Source: Methylobacterium sp. E-005
GTDB taxonomy: Bacteria; Pseudomonadota; Alphaproteobacteria; Rhizobiales; Beijerinckiaceae
Length of the DNA: 64,000 bases
Reading direction: 5' to 3'
NCBI RefSeq assembly: GCF_022829725.1
Contig: NZ_JAKSYG010000030.1
Span: 42,004 to 106,003 of the forward strand
In this document: positions 55,271 to 63,997 of the stretch, in pieces
Position numbering within the stretch: position 1 is the stretch's first letter
Layout: every line of letters starts with the position of its first letter
Notes under the pieces: model-generated
Told to the model about the DNA's origin: nothing
The model's input: the letters and a program-made list of their open reading frames with translations, nothing else
Databases searched by the model: none
Translations under genes and position numbers: made by a program

Positions 55271-56419
55271 ATGATCCTCGTCCCGATTCAGATCCTGCGT
55301 GCCGTCGCCGCCCTCATGGTGGTCTGGCACCATGCGCGGCACGAGACGGACCTGATGGTCCAGCGCGGCGCCGGCCCCCCTCTGGAGTCCGGCACCCTCC
55401 TGCCCTGGTGGGGCGGAGTCGACCTGTTCTTCGTGATCTCCGGACTCGTCATCGTCCTGGCAAGCGGGCGCCTGTTCGGCAGCGCGCGGGGCCGGACCCA
55501 GTTCCTCGCTCACCGGATCGCCCGGGTTGTACCGCTCTACTGGCTGGTAAGCCTGTTCTATCTCGGCCTCGCGCTGGCACGTCCCGATCTCCTCGGGGAG
55601 GCCGCAGCCCTCGTCCATCAGCCCGCCACCCTTCTGGCCAGCTTCCTGTTCTGGCCGGCCGCCCGGCCCGACGGCGCTGTCCAGCCGCTCTACGGGCTCG
55701 GCTGGACCCTGAACTACGAGGCGTTCTTCTACGTCCTGTTCGCCGCCGGGCTGGGCTTCGGCCGGCGTGGCGCCGTGGTTTGGCTCGTGGTCGCTTTGGC
55801 GCTCCTCGTCGCCGCCGGAAGCACCCTGCCGGACCTACCCCTGCCGGTGCGGTTCTGGGCGAACCCCATCGTGCTCGAATTCGCCGCCGGCGCCGGGCTT
55901 GCCCTGGCCTATCGGGATGGCCTCCGCCTCTCCGTACCTTTCCGCATCGTCCTCGCGGTGCTCGGCCTCGCCGGGCTGGTCCTGGCGGCCCGCCTGCTCG
56001 CCGGTCTGGGTGAAGCCGATGGCGTCCTGCGCCCGCTCCTCGTCGGCGTGCCTGCAGCGCTGCTTGTGGCCTCCGCCCTCGGGCCGGGGCGCGACACGGC
56101 GCAGGTCGGGCGCCTGCCGGTCCCGACCCGCGCCCTTGCGATGCTCGGGGATGCCTCCTACGCCCTCTACCTCGTCCACCCCTTCGCGTTGCGCTTCGTG
56201 CGCGAGACCCTGCTGCGGCTCGGCGCTACGCCGCCGCTGTATCCTTACGGCGGCATGGTGGTGATGCTCGGGGCAAGCGTCGCGGCAGCCCTCCTGGTTC
56301 ACCGATCCGTCGAGGCACCGCTGACCCGTTGGCTGCGGAGGGTCCTCGATCTTGATGCCCCGCAAAACCGTGTGCGCGCCGGAGCGAGCCCGGTTCCACA
56401 GGGACGCGCGTCGGATTAG
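55271..56419 (+). CDS. Acyltransferase 3 family membrane protein
   Basis: A 382-residue inner-membrane protein with about ten hydrophobic segments. The family's N-terminal motif is present: IQILRAVAALMVVWHHARHE with the catalytic H, and GGVDLFFVISGLVIV. Such enzymes O-acylate exopolysaccharide, lipopolysaccharide or small molecules. No glycan genes are adjacent, so the acceptor is unknown. GAGGG precedes the ATG. Divergent from the DUF4142 gene. Confidence 0.92.
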   Translation: MILVPIQILRAVAALMVVWHHARHETDLMVQRGAGPPLESGTLLPWWGGVDLFFVISGLVIVLASGRLFGSARGRTQFLAHRIARVVPLYWLVSLFYLGLALARPDLLGEAAALVHQPATLLASFLFWPAARPDGAVQPLYGLGWTLNYEAFFYVLFAAGLGFGRRGAVVWLVVALALLVAAGSTLPDLPLPVRFWANPIVLEFAAGAGLALAYRDGLRLSVPFRIVLAVLGLAGLVLAARLLAGLGEADGVLRPLLVGVPAALLVASALGPGRDTAQVGRLPVPTRALAMLGDASYALYLVHPFALRFVRETLLRLGATPPLYPYGGMVVMLGASVAAALLVHRSVEAPLTRWLRRVLDLDAPQNRVRAGASPVPQGRASD

Positions 56420-56444
56420 CCTCGGCCCCGAGGAGGACACAGCC

Positions 56445-57308
56445 ATGAAGACCCTGCTCGTACCCGTCGCGATGCACGACGCCTTGCCTTCCGTGTTCGA
56501 GACGACCCGGCTCGCAGCGACGCGCTTCGGCAGCCTGATCGAGGGCGTGTCGCTCCGCCCGGCGCTGGCCGAATACGTCCCCGTCGATATGGTCGGCGGC
56601 ATGACATGGCTGCGGGACGAGGAGGCCGATCGGGCCGAGGCCGAGGAGGCGGGCGGTCGATTCGTCACCTTCATGGACGCAGCCGGCATCCCGCGCCATG
56701 CCCGCGATGGGCTCTGCATACCGGAGCGGGTACCGGATGCCGGGCCGCGCTACCGGTGGCGGCAGGACGTGCCGACCGGCGATGCGTTCCTGGGCCAGTA
56801 CGCCCGGCTGTTCTCGGCCACGGTGGTCGGCCGCCCGGGCACCACCGACAACGCACCGCGCATGACGACCTTCGAGACCGCCCTGTTCGAGAGCGGCCGT
56901 CCGATCGTGCTCGCGCCGCCATCAGCGCCCGCGACCCTCGGTGACGCGATCCTGATCGCTTGGAACGGCTCGACTGAAACCGCCCGGGCGGTCGCCTTCG
57001 CGATGCCGTTCCTGCGCAAGGCGCAGCGGGTGCTGGTCCTGAGCGTCGAGGGCGGGATGGTGCCGGGCCCGAGCGCGCAGGACCTCGCCCAGGCCTTGGC
57101 CTGCGAGGGGGTGGACGCCGCCTATCGCGCCCTGCCGGCGGGACGGCGCGCGCCCGGCGAGACCTTCCTGGCCGAGGCAAAGGCCTTCGGCTGCGACCTG
57201 CTGATCAAGGGTGCCTACACCCAGAGCCGCCTGCGCCAGATGATCTTTGGCGGCGTCACCAGCCACGTCCTGGCCTATGCCGACATGCCGGTACTGATGG
57301 CGCATTGA
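56445..57308 (+). CDS. Universal stress protein, tandem domain
   Basis: A 287-residue protein. MKTLLVPVAMHDALPSVFET and the second-half segments DAILIAWNGSTETARAVAFA and CDLLIKGAYTQSRLRQMIFG, then GGVTSHVLAYADMPVLMAH, give the Usp fold with a C-terminal ATP-binding-type loop (G-2x-G-9x-G/S pattern around GAYTQSRLRQMIFGG). The N-terminal Usp half is degenerate. GAGGAGG precedes the ATG. It follows the acyltransferase by 25 bases and may share its transcript. Confidence 0.9.
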   Translation: MKTLLVPVAMHDALPSVFETTRLAATRFGSLIEGVSLRPALAEYVPVDMVGGMTWLRDEEADRAEAEEAGGRFVTFMDAAGIPRHARDGLCIPERVPDAGPRYRWRQDVPTGDAFLGQYARLFSATVVGRPGTTDNAPRMTTFETALFESGRPIVLAPPSAPATLGDAILIAWNGSTETARAVAFAMPFLRKAQRVLVLSVEGGMVPGPSAQDLAQALACEGVDAAYRALPAGRRAPGETFLAEAKAFGCDLLIKGAYTQSRLRQMIFGGVTSHVLAYADMPVLMAH

Positions 57309-57332
57309 GGGGAGCACCCGGTCTGGACCGTG

Positions 57333-57358
57333 GGAACCTCGACCTTGACCCCGGCGTT
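57333..57358 (+). promoter_or_regulatory. Sigma-EcfG (general stress) promoter
   Basis: GGAAC at 57333-57337, 17 bases, CGTT at 57355-57358. It lies in the 86-base gap between the universal stress gene and the next gene, whose start is 36 bases downstream. Confidence 0.72.
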
Positions 57359-57394
57359 CGGCACCCGCCGGCCCAGACCCGTAAAAGGATCTCC

Positions 57395-58000
57395 GTGACG
57401 AGCCTCGTGAAGCACAGCCTCCTCGCCGCCCTGCTGATGGGGGCCAGCGTCACCGCCGCGTGGGCCGAGCCAATGCTGGTCCGGTTCCGGGGAACGGTCG
57501 CCCGGGCCGAGCCTGACCGCCTCGAGATCCGCCGGCCCAGCGGCAGCACCCTGGCCCTGCAGATGGATCCGAAAACCCGCGTCTACGCGGTGAACGCGTC
57601 GGACCTCCGGGCGATCAAGCCGGAAAGCTACGTCAGCGTGCTCGGCGCCGCGGGGGCAGAACCGCGTCGCGCGACGGCGGTGACCCTGTACTCGCCCTCC
57701 GAACGCGGCTTTGAGGCCGGGACCCAGCCCTGGGATACGGCGCAGGGGGCGACGCTGACGGCCGGCTGGGTCGCCGATCTGCGCCGCGGCTCACCCCTGA
57801 CGCTGGCCCTGTCCTACGAAGGCGGGCAATCCGCCTTCGAAATCCCGGCCGACACGCCCGTGACCCAACTCTCCCCCGGCGAAAAGGCGCTCCTCCAGCC
57901 AGGCGCCGCCGTCACGATCTTCGCCCGCTCGGATGTTGACGGTGCGCTGACGGCGGGGACGATCACGGTGGGCCGGCAAGGCGCCGTTCCGGGCCTCTGA
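57395..58000 (+). CDS. Hypothetical exported protein under a stress promoter
   Basis: A 201-residue protein with a signal peptide (SLVKHSLLAALLMGASVTAA, cleavage near AWA-EPM). GTG 57395 has AAAAGGA upstream; longer starts run through the stress promoter and are rejected. The mature part is beta-rich (VRFRGTVARAEPDRLEIRRP; SVLGAAGAEPRRATAVTLYS), suggesting OB-fold-like repeats as in periplasmic DUF5666-type proteins. That comparison is tentative. No catalytic motif is visible. Confidence 0.75.
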   Translation: MTSLVKHSLLAALLMGASVTAAWAEPMLVRFRGTVARAEPDRLEIRRPSGSTLALQMDPKTRVYAVNASDLRAIKPESYVSVLGAAGAEPRRATAVTLYSPSERGFEAGTQPWDTAQGATLTAGWVADLRRGSPLTLALSYEGGQSAFEIPADTPVTQLSPGEKALLQPGAAVTIFARSDVDGALTAGTITVGRQGAVPGL

Positions 58001-58073
58001 CGGTTCGCCGGAGAGACTGCGCTGCGTCATTGTTCCCGCGCACGGTGCGCGAAGCTGCGCTACAGCGGTCGCG

Positions 58074-58493
58074 ATGACCGAATCTGCGTTCACCCTCGAT
58101 CCGCGCCTGGCCGCCGACACCATCGAGGTCGGCGACCTCGCCCTGTGCCGGGTGCTTCTGATGGACGATGCCCGGTTCCCCTGGCTGATCCTCGTTCCAC
58201 GTCGCCCGGACCTCGCCGAGATCACCGACCTGTCCGAGCCGGATTCAGCCGCCCTGTGGCAGGAGATCCGAATCGCCACCGGGGTGATGCAGGCCCTGGC
58301 TAAGCCCGACAAGGTGAATGTCGGTGCGCTCGGCAACGTCGTGACGCAGCTCCACGTCCACGTGCTCGGCCGCTTCCGCTCAGATCCGGCCTGGCCCGGC
58401 CCGGTCTGGGGATTTGGCACCCGCACACCCTATCCTTTGCACGCCCGCGCCCAGCTCCTCGAGCGTGCCGGCGCCCTGTTCTCCGCGGCCTGA
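58074..58493 (+). CDS. HIT family protein
   Basis: A 139-residue histidine-triad nucleotide-binding protein: the triad is QLHVHVLGR, and the preceding strands are LCRVLLMDDARFPWLILVPR. HIT proteins hydrolyse or transfer nucleotides from dinucleotides or adenylated compounds. The second His motif position reads as H-V-H-V with a following L, as in short HIT-like members. It is followed five bases later by nudC; both act on nucleotides. Confidence 0.88.
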   Translation: MTESAFTLDPRLAADTIEVGDLALCRVLLMDDARFPWLILVPRRPDLAEITDLSEPDSAALWQEIRIATGVMQALAKPDKVNVGALGNVVTQLHVHVLGRFRSDPAWPGPVWGFGTRTPYPLHARAQLLERAGALFSAA

Positions 58494-58498
58494 GCTCC

Positions 58499-59401
58499 AT
58501 GACCGATCCCCGCGACACCCTCGGCTTCGTCAGGAACAGCCTCGACCGTCATTCGGCCGAGCAGCCCGAGGAGGCGGTGCCGGCCTTCGATGCGCCGGAT
58601 GCGCGCCTCGTCCTCCTGTGCGGCGACCGCATCGTGCTGCGCGGGAGCACCGCGCTGATCACGCCCGGGGACGCGGCCGATCTCGCCACCGGCACGCGGA
58701 TCTTCCTCGGCCGCCGGGAGGGGCGGCCGGTCTTCGCCCTCGCCGCGCCCGCCGAGGCCGCGGAGCGCTTCGCGTCAGACGAGACCCGCACCCTCGATCT
58801 ACGCAGCATCGCGACGGAATCCGCCGTGGAGGCGGAGGAGCTGGGCCTGCTGGCGGTCGCCAAGTCGATGCTCGACTGGCACGCGCGCCACGGCTTCTGC
58901 GCCAATTGCGGCACCGCCACCGTATCGAAGGCCGGAGGTTTCCGCCGGGAATGCCCGTCCTGCGCCGCCCATCACTTCCCCCGGGTCGACCCGGTGGTGA
59001 TCATGCTGGTGCGCCGGGGGGATGCCTGCCTGCTCGGTCGAGGGCCGCATTTTCGGCCGCACATGTATTCCTGCCTCGCGGGTTTCCTGGAGCCCGGCGA
59101 GACGATCGAGGATGCGGTGCGCCGGGAGGTGTTCGAGGAGACGCAGATCCGCGTCGGCGCCGTTACCTACCGGACCTCACAGCCCTGGCCGTTCCCGTCT
59201 TCGCTGATGCTGGGCTGTGCCGCGGAGGCCCTGGACGAGGCCATCGTGACCGATCCCAACGAGCTGGAGGATGCCCGCTGGTTCAGCCGTGCGGATGTCG
59301 CCGCCATGCTGGCGGGGACGCATCCGGACGGCATCCAGGCCCCACCGTCCATGGCGATCGCCAATTACCTGATGCGCGCCTTCGTGGCCGGCGAGACCTG
59401 A
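58499..59401 (+). CDS. nudC: NAD(+) diphosphatase NudC
   Basis: A 300-residue zinc-containing Nudix hydrolase of NADH/NAD and of NAD-capped RNA. Zinc ribbon: CANCG...CPSC (residues 138-141 and about 156-159). Nudix box: GFLEPGETIEDAVRREVFEE followed by TQI. The NudC-specific SQPWPFPSSLMLG follows the box. It is the second gene of a HIT-nudC pair. Confidence 0.95.
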   Translation: MTDPRDTLGFVRNSLDRHSAEQPEEAVPAFDAPDARLVLLCGDRIVLRGSTALITPGDAADLATGTRIFLGRREGRPVFALAAPAEAAERFASDETRTLDLRSIATESAVEAEELGLLAVAKSMLDWHARHGFCANCGTATVSKAGGFRRECPSCAAHHFPRVDPVVIMLVRRGDACLLGRGPHFRPHMYSCLAGFLEPGETIEDAVRREVFEETQIRVGAVTYRTSQPWPFPSSLMLGCAAEALDEAIVTDPNELEDARWFSRADVAAMLAGTHPDGIQAPPSMAIANYLMRAFVAGET

Positions 59402-59446
59402 GGGCCGACCCGGCTCGGGTTCAAGCCCCCGAACAAAAGACGGTAC

Positions 59447-59466
59447 CGGATCGGGTACCCGATCCG
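59447..59466. repeat. 20-bp perfect palindrome
   Basis: CGGATCGGGTACCCGATCCG is its own reverse complement. It sits in the 140-base gap between the convergent nudC and cysG and could be a protein-binding site or a transcription end. The remainder of the gap shows nothing. Confidence 0.6.
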
Positions 59467-59541
59467 CGCTCGGTTGGCTGCACCCAACGCACGGCCGGCC
59501 TGTCGCGGTCGACGCGGCAGCCCATGCCGCGGAAGTCTGCC

Positions 59542-61014
59542 TCAGACGGCTACGCGGCTCTGCTCCACCGGGGCTGGAACCGCCCCCCGCACCTCCGATA
59601 ATGCCTCGCCGACCATCAGCAAAGCCGGCCCGTCGAGGCCGGCCGCCTCGACACGGTCGGCGAGGTCGGCCGCCGTGCCGCGCAGGGCCTGCTGGTTCGG
59701 GCGCGTGGCATTGAACACCAGCAGCGCCGGGGTTGCGGGCGCCAATCCTTCCTCGACGGCGCGGGCCAGCAGCGCCCGCAGGGTGCGCTTGGGCATGTAG
59801 ACCACGGTCGTCACGCTCGGATCGGCCAGCGCCCCCCAGTTCAGGTCGTCCGGAAGGGCGCCGCGACGGTCGTGACCGGTCACGAACTGCAGGCGGCGCG
59901 CCGCATCGCGATGGGTCAGCGAAACGCCAAGCGCCGCCGCCGCGCCCTGCGCCGCGGAGACACCCGGCACCACCGTGACCGGGATGCCGGCGCCCCGGCA
60001 GGCCTCGATCTCCTCGCCGGCCCGGCCGAAGACCAGGGGGTCGCCGGATTTCAGCCGTACCACCTGCTTGCCCGACCGGGCGAGCTGCACCATCAGCGCG
60101 TTGATGTCGTCCTGCCGGCAGGAGGGGCCGTGGCCGGTCTTGCCGACCAGCATGGTCCGGGCCTCCCGGCGGGCATAATCGAGGATCTCGGGGGCGACGA
60201 GGTCGTCGTACAGGATCACGTCGGCGTTGCGCAGCGCCCGCAGCGCCTTGAGCGTCAGCAACTCCGCGTCGCCGGGGCCGGCGCCGACCAGCGTCACCGC
60301 GCCGCCCCTCGGGGCGGCCTCGGTCACGCCGAGCAGCTCGGCGAGGTCCGCATCGGAGGGCGCCCGGTCGGGCTCCGCGAAGGCGCGGTCGGTGAAGCGT
60401 TCCCAGAAGGCGCGCCGCTCCGAAAAGCCGTGGAAGCGCGCCGTGACGCCGTCCCGCCAGTCGCGGGCGGCCGCGACCCACCGGGCGAACCCCCGGGGCA
60501 GCATCGCCTCGATCCGGGCGCGCACGGTCTGGCCGAAGACCGGGGCGGCGCCCTCCGTGGAGATGCCCACCACCAGCGGCGAGCGGTTGACGATGGCACC
60601 GAATTTCACGTCGCAGAGCTGCGGCCGGTCAACCGCGTTGACGATGGCGCCCGCTCCCCGAGCGGCGGCCACGAAGGCGACGCACTCGGCCTCGTCTTCC
60701 ATTGCGCCGATGCAGAAGGCGGCGCCCCACAGGTCGTCGGGGGTCCAGGCGCGTTCGTGTAGCAGAACCTGGCCATCGACGATCTCGCCCGGGACGGCGC
60801 GCAGCTCCTCGCTCGGCTCGGGGGCGTAGACATCGACATGGGCGCCGGCCGCAGCCAGCACCTTCACCTTCCAGGGAGCGCCGCCGGAGGAGCCGGCGAG
60901 CACCACCCGCTTGCCGCGCAGGGGCACGAAGACGGGCAGCACCGCCAGAGGCTCCAGGCCGGCGGCCTTGGTCTCGCGGGGCGCGCGGGCTGCGCGCAGG
61001 GGGGTCTCGGTCAC
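59542..61014 (-). CDS. cysG: Siroheme synthase (uroporphyrinogen methyltransferase / precorrin-2 dehydrogenase / ferrochelatase)
   Basis: A 490-residue trifunctional protein. The N-terminal dehydrogenase/chelatase domain spans about 1-200; its dinucleotide motif reads VVLAGSSGGAPWKVKVLAAA rather than the usual GGG-x-x-A. The C-terminal SAM-dependent domain has VTLVGAGPGDAELLTLKALR, YDDLVAPEILDYARREA, RLKSGDPLVFGRAGEE and VVPGVSAAQGAAAALG, complete for SUMT. It makes siroheme for nitrite or sulfite reductase. Next to nasA, it serves nitrite reduction. Confidence 0.93.
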   Translation of the reverse strand: MTETPLRAARAPRETKAAGLEPLAVLPVFVPLRGKRVVLAGSSGGAPWKVKVLAAAGAHVDVYAPEPSEELRAVPGEIVDGQVLLHERAWTPDDLWGAAFCIGAMEDEAECVAFVAAARGAGAIVNAVDRPQLCDVKFGAIVNRSPLVVGISTEGAAPVFGQTVRARIEAMLPRGFARWVAAARDWRDGVTARFHGFSERRAFWERFTDRAFAEPDRAPSDADLAELLGVTEAAPRGGAVTLVGAGPGDAELLTLKALRALRNADVILYDDLVAPEILDYARREARTMLVGKTGHGPSCRQDDINALMVQLARSGKQVVRLKSGDPLVFGRAGEEIEACRGAGIPVTVVPGVSAAQGAAAALGVSLTHRDAARRLQFVTGHDRRGALPDDLNWGALADPSVTTVVYMPKRTLRALLARAVEEGLAPATPALLVFNATRPNQQALRGTAADLADRVEAAGLDGPALLMVGEALSEVRGAVPAPVEQSRVAV

Positions 61015-61062
61015 GGGTCGATCCTGAATCGTCCTGATCGCACCTATTCAATCCACGCCCTG

Positions 61063-61168
61063 ATCCTGAGGTGCCGGAGCGCAGCGGAGGCCTCGAAGGA
61101 GCCCTCCGGAAGCCACTGCGATCCCTGGAGCCCTCCTTCGAAGCCCGCTGACGCGGGCACCTCAGGAT
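61063..61168. repeat. 106-base composite inverted repeat between nasA and cysG
   Basis: The outer arms are ATCCTGAGGTGCC (61063-61075) and GGCACCTCAGGAT (61156-61168), a perfect 13-bp match. Inner arms TCGAAGGAG (from about 61093) and CTCCTTCGA (about 61133) also pair. The whole 209-base gap between the two same-strand genes is this element plus short flanks. It is of a type often scattered in Methylobacterium genomes and may be a mobile or processing hairpin. Confidence 0.75.
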
Positions 61169-61223
61169 GAGGGATATGGGTTGGATCGGCCGATCTGATC
61201 TCGCATGCGAGTGTATCAGATAA

Positions 61224-63920
61224 TCACGCGGCGCGGGCGGTTTGACCGGCCAGCATCTTGCGGATCTCAGGGATGCAGGAGCCGCAATTCGTTCCGGCCT
61301 TGCAGGCGGCGCCCACCGCCTCCACGGAGCCGGCGCCTCCCGCGATGGTGGTGGCGATCACATCGGCGCCGACGCCGTGGCACGCGCAGACCACCGGACC
61401 CGCCGACGCCGTGGCGGCCCGCCCGGAGAGCAGCGCGAGGCGTTCGGGCGTCTCCGGCTCCTCGGCGGCGAACAGGGCCTTGGCGGCCTCCCAGTCCGGG
61501 CGCGCCCCGGCGGGGGCGTAGGCGAGGCTGGCGACGAGGCGCGTGCCGTCGTAGACGGCGCAGCGGTAGCGGTCCCGGGCGTGGTCGGCGTACTCGGCCA
61601 GCTCGCAGCCGGGCAGCGCCTCGCTCTGGATCAAGCCGCGCATCATGAGCGCCACGGCGCGGGAGCTGTCCTGCGTGGCGAACTGCACGCCCCAGCCACC
61701 GGTGATCGCCGCCCGCGCCCACCACCAGCCCTCCGGAAGGTCGACCTGCGCCCGGGACAGCAGGAACCCGCGGGCGCGGTAGGCCAGAGGCGCGATCGCG
61801 GCCGGCGTCGCCTTGAGCTCGGGCTGGCCCGAGACCGGGTCCGGCATGCCGCGCACCAGGGCGCCGACCCGGGCCTTCGACGCGAAGGCGCCGCCCCAGT
61901 GCATCGGCATGAACAGGCTGCCCGGCACCACCGTGTCGGTGACCATCACCTCCAGTTCGGCCTCGCCGTGCTCAGTCGTCAGCCGCGCGATGCCGCCATC
62001 CGCGAGCCCGTAGATCGCCGCATCGTCCGGATGCACCTCGACGAACGGAACGGCCCGGTGGGCGGAGAGGCGCTGGCTCTTCCCGGTGCGCGTCATCGTA
62101 TGCCAGTGATCGCGGACCCGGCCGGTATTGAGCACGAACGGAAAATCCTCCGACACCGCGAGCGCGAGGGACGGCGGCTGCACGGCGACGAAGCGCGCGC
62201 GCTGATCGAAGGTGTAGAACCGCCCGTCGCCGAACAGGCGGGCCTTGCCCTGCGGGGCGTTCCGGGGGCCGGAGCGCTTCGGGATCGGCCACTGCACCGG
62301 CAGGTTCACGTCGTAGGCCGCGTCGCTGAGGTCCGTGAGCGCACCGAGGTCGAAATCGCGCGTACCGTTGTTCTCGTAGGCCGAGAGCCCGGCATGCTCG
62401 CGGAAGATCGCGGCGGCGGATTCAAACGCGAAGGCCCGGCCGTGGCCGAGGCGCCGGCCGACCTCCGAGAGTACCGCCCAGTCGGGACGGGCCTCGCCGG
62501 GGCTCTTGAGGAAGCGGCGCTGGCGCGAGATCCGACGCTCGGAATTGGTGACCGTGCCGTCCTTCTCGCCCCAGGCCTGGGCGGGCAGCAGCACGGTGGT
62601 CCGGCCGAAGCCCCGCGCCGTGTCGGAATCCGAGACTGCCTCCGAGACCACGTAGAGGTCGAGCCCCTTCAGCGCCTCCCGGATCATGTCGGCCCGCGGC
62701 ATCGAGACCAGCGGGTTGGTGCCCATCACCCAGAGCGCCTTGATCTTGCCCCGGGTGACGGCCTCGAACAGGGCGACCGCCTTCATGCCCTCGCCGGTGA
62801 TGATCCGCGGGGCGCCCCAGTAGCGGCGCACCCGGTCGACCTCCTCGGGGGCGAAGTGCATGTGGGCGGCCAGCATATTGGCGAGCCCGCCGACCTCGCG
62901 TCCGCCCATGGCGTTGGGCTGGCCGGTGAGCGAGAACGGCCCGGCCCCGGGCTGCCCGATCCGGCCGGTGATCAGATGGCAGTTGATGATGGCGTTGCCC
63001 TTGTCGGTCCCCTGCGCCGACTGGTTCACCCCCTGCGAAAAGGCCGTGACGACCCGCCGGGTGCCGGCGAACAGGGTGTAGAAGGCCGCGATGTCCGCCT
63101 CCGGCACGCCCGTCGTGGCGGCGACCGCGGCTACGTCCGGCGCGATCTGGCGGGCGCGGTCGAGGGCGCCGTCGAGCCCGGCGGTATGGGACTCGATGAA
63201 GGCGCGGTCGCGAAATCCATTGTCGGCGAGGTAGACCAGCAGGCCCGAGAACAGGGCGGTATCGGTGCCCGGCCGGATGCCGAGGAACAGGTCGGATTCC
63301 TGCGCGGTCTGCGTCCGGCGCGGGTCGATGACGGCGAACTTGGTGCCGCGGCGCTCCTTGGCGTCGGCCATGCGGCGGAACAGGACGGGATGGCACCACG
63401 CGGTGTTGGAGCCGACCAGCACGATCAGATCGGCTTCGTCGAGGTCCTCGTAGCAGCCCGGCACCGTGTCGGAACCGAAGGCCCGGCGGTGGGCCGCAAC
63501 GGCGCTCGACATGCACAGCCGCGAGTTGGTGTCCACGTGCGGCGTGCCGATGAAGCCCTTCGCGAGCTTGTTGGCGACGTAGTAATCCTCGGTGAGGAGC
63601 TGACCGGAGAGGTAGAAGGCGATCGCGTCCGGGCCGTGCTCCTCGGCCACCGCGCGCAGCTTTTCGGTGACCGTGTCGAGGGCCGCATCCCAGGAGACCC
63701 GGGCGCCGTCGATCTGCGGGTGGAGCAGGCGGTTCTCCAGCGACAGGGTCTCGCCCAGCGCTGAGCCCTTCGAGCAGAGGCGGCCATAATTGGCCGGATG
63801 CTCGGCGTCGCCCGCGATGGTGGCGCCCCCCTGCCCATCCGGGGTCGCGAGCACCCCGCACCCGACCCCGCAATAGGGGCAGGTGGTCCGCACCGTCTGC
63901 GCCGCCACTGGCTGGGTCAT
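61224..63920 (-). CDS. nasA: Assimilatory nitrate reductase, catalytic subunit
   Basis: An 898-residue molybdopterin enzyme reducing nitrate to nitrite in the cytoplasm. The N-terminal [4Fe-4S] ligands are C14, C17, C21 and C49 (CPYCGVGC...C). The body has molybdopterin motifs such as GSNTAWCHPV and GQPNAMGGREVGGLANML. A C-terminal BFD-like [2Fe-2S] domain (VVCACHGVGADV, CKAGTNCGSCIPEIRKML) accepts electrons. Its upstream partners (nitrite reductase, transporter) would lie past 64 kb. It depends on ModABC for molybdenum and on NasST for control. Confidence 0.95.
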   Translation of the reverse strand: MTQPVAAQTVRTTCPYCGVGCGVLATPDGQGGATIAGDAEHPANYGRLCSKGSALGETLSLENRLLHPQIDGARVSWDAALDTVTEKLRAVAEEHGPDAIAFYLSGQLLTEDYYVANKLAKGFIGTPHVDTNSRLCMSSAVAAHRRAFGSDTVPGCYEDLDEADLIVLVGSNTAWCHPVLFRRMADAKERRGTKFAVIDPRRTQTAQESDLFLGIRPGTDTALFSGLLVYLADNGFRDRAFIESHTAGLDGALDRARQIAPDVAAVAATTGVPEADIAAFYTLFAGTRRVVTAFSQGVNQSAQGTDKGNAIINCHLITGRIGQPGAGPFSLTGQPNAMGGREVGGLANMLAAHMHFAPEEVDRVRRYWGAPRIITGEGMKAVALFEAVTRGKIKALWVMGTNPLVSMPRADMIREALKGLDLYVVSEAVSDSDTARGFGRTTVLLPAQAWGEKDGTVTNSERRISRQRRFLKSPGEARPDWAVLSEVGRRLGHGRAFAFESAAAIFREHAGLSAYENNGTRDFDLGALTDLSDAAYDVNLPVQWPIPKRSGPRNAPQGKARLFGDGRFYTFDQRARFVAVQPPSLALAVSEDFPFVLNTGRVRDHWHTMTRTGKSQRLSAHRAVPFVEVHPDDAAIYGLADGGIARLTTEHGEAELEVMVTDTVVPGSLFMPMHWGGAFASKARVGALVRGMPDPVSGQPELKATPAAIAPLAYRARGFLLSRAQVDLPEGWWWARAAITGGWGVQFATQDSSRAVALMMRGLIQSEALPGCELAEYADHARDRYRCAVYDGTRLVASLAYAPAGARPDWEAAKALFAAEEPETPERLALLSGRAATASAGPVVCACHGVGADVIATTIAGGAGSVEAVGAACKAGTNCGSCIPEIRKMLAGQTARAA

Positions 63921-63973
63921 GGCTTCTTCCTCGAAGGGTCGTCCTCGGCGGGAGCAAGCTCCGCGCCGTATCT

Positions 63974-63997
63974 CCCTCCCCCCTCTGCGGGGGAGGG
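63974..63997. repeat. GC-rich inverted repeat at window end
   Basis: CCCTCCCCC pairs with GGGGGAGGG across a six-base loop. It is a copy of the C-rich/G-rich blocks at 1.8 and 45.7 kb, upstream of nasA. The region 63921-64000 has no gene. Confidence 0.65.
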
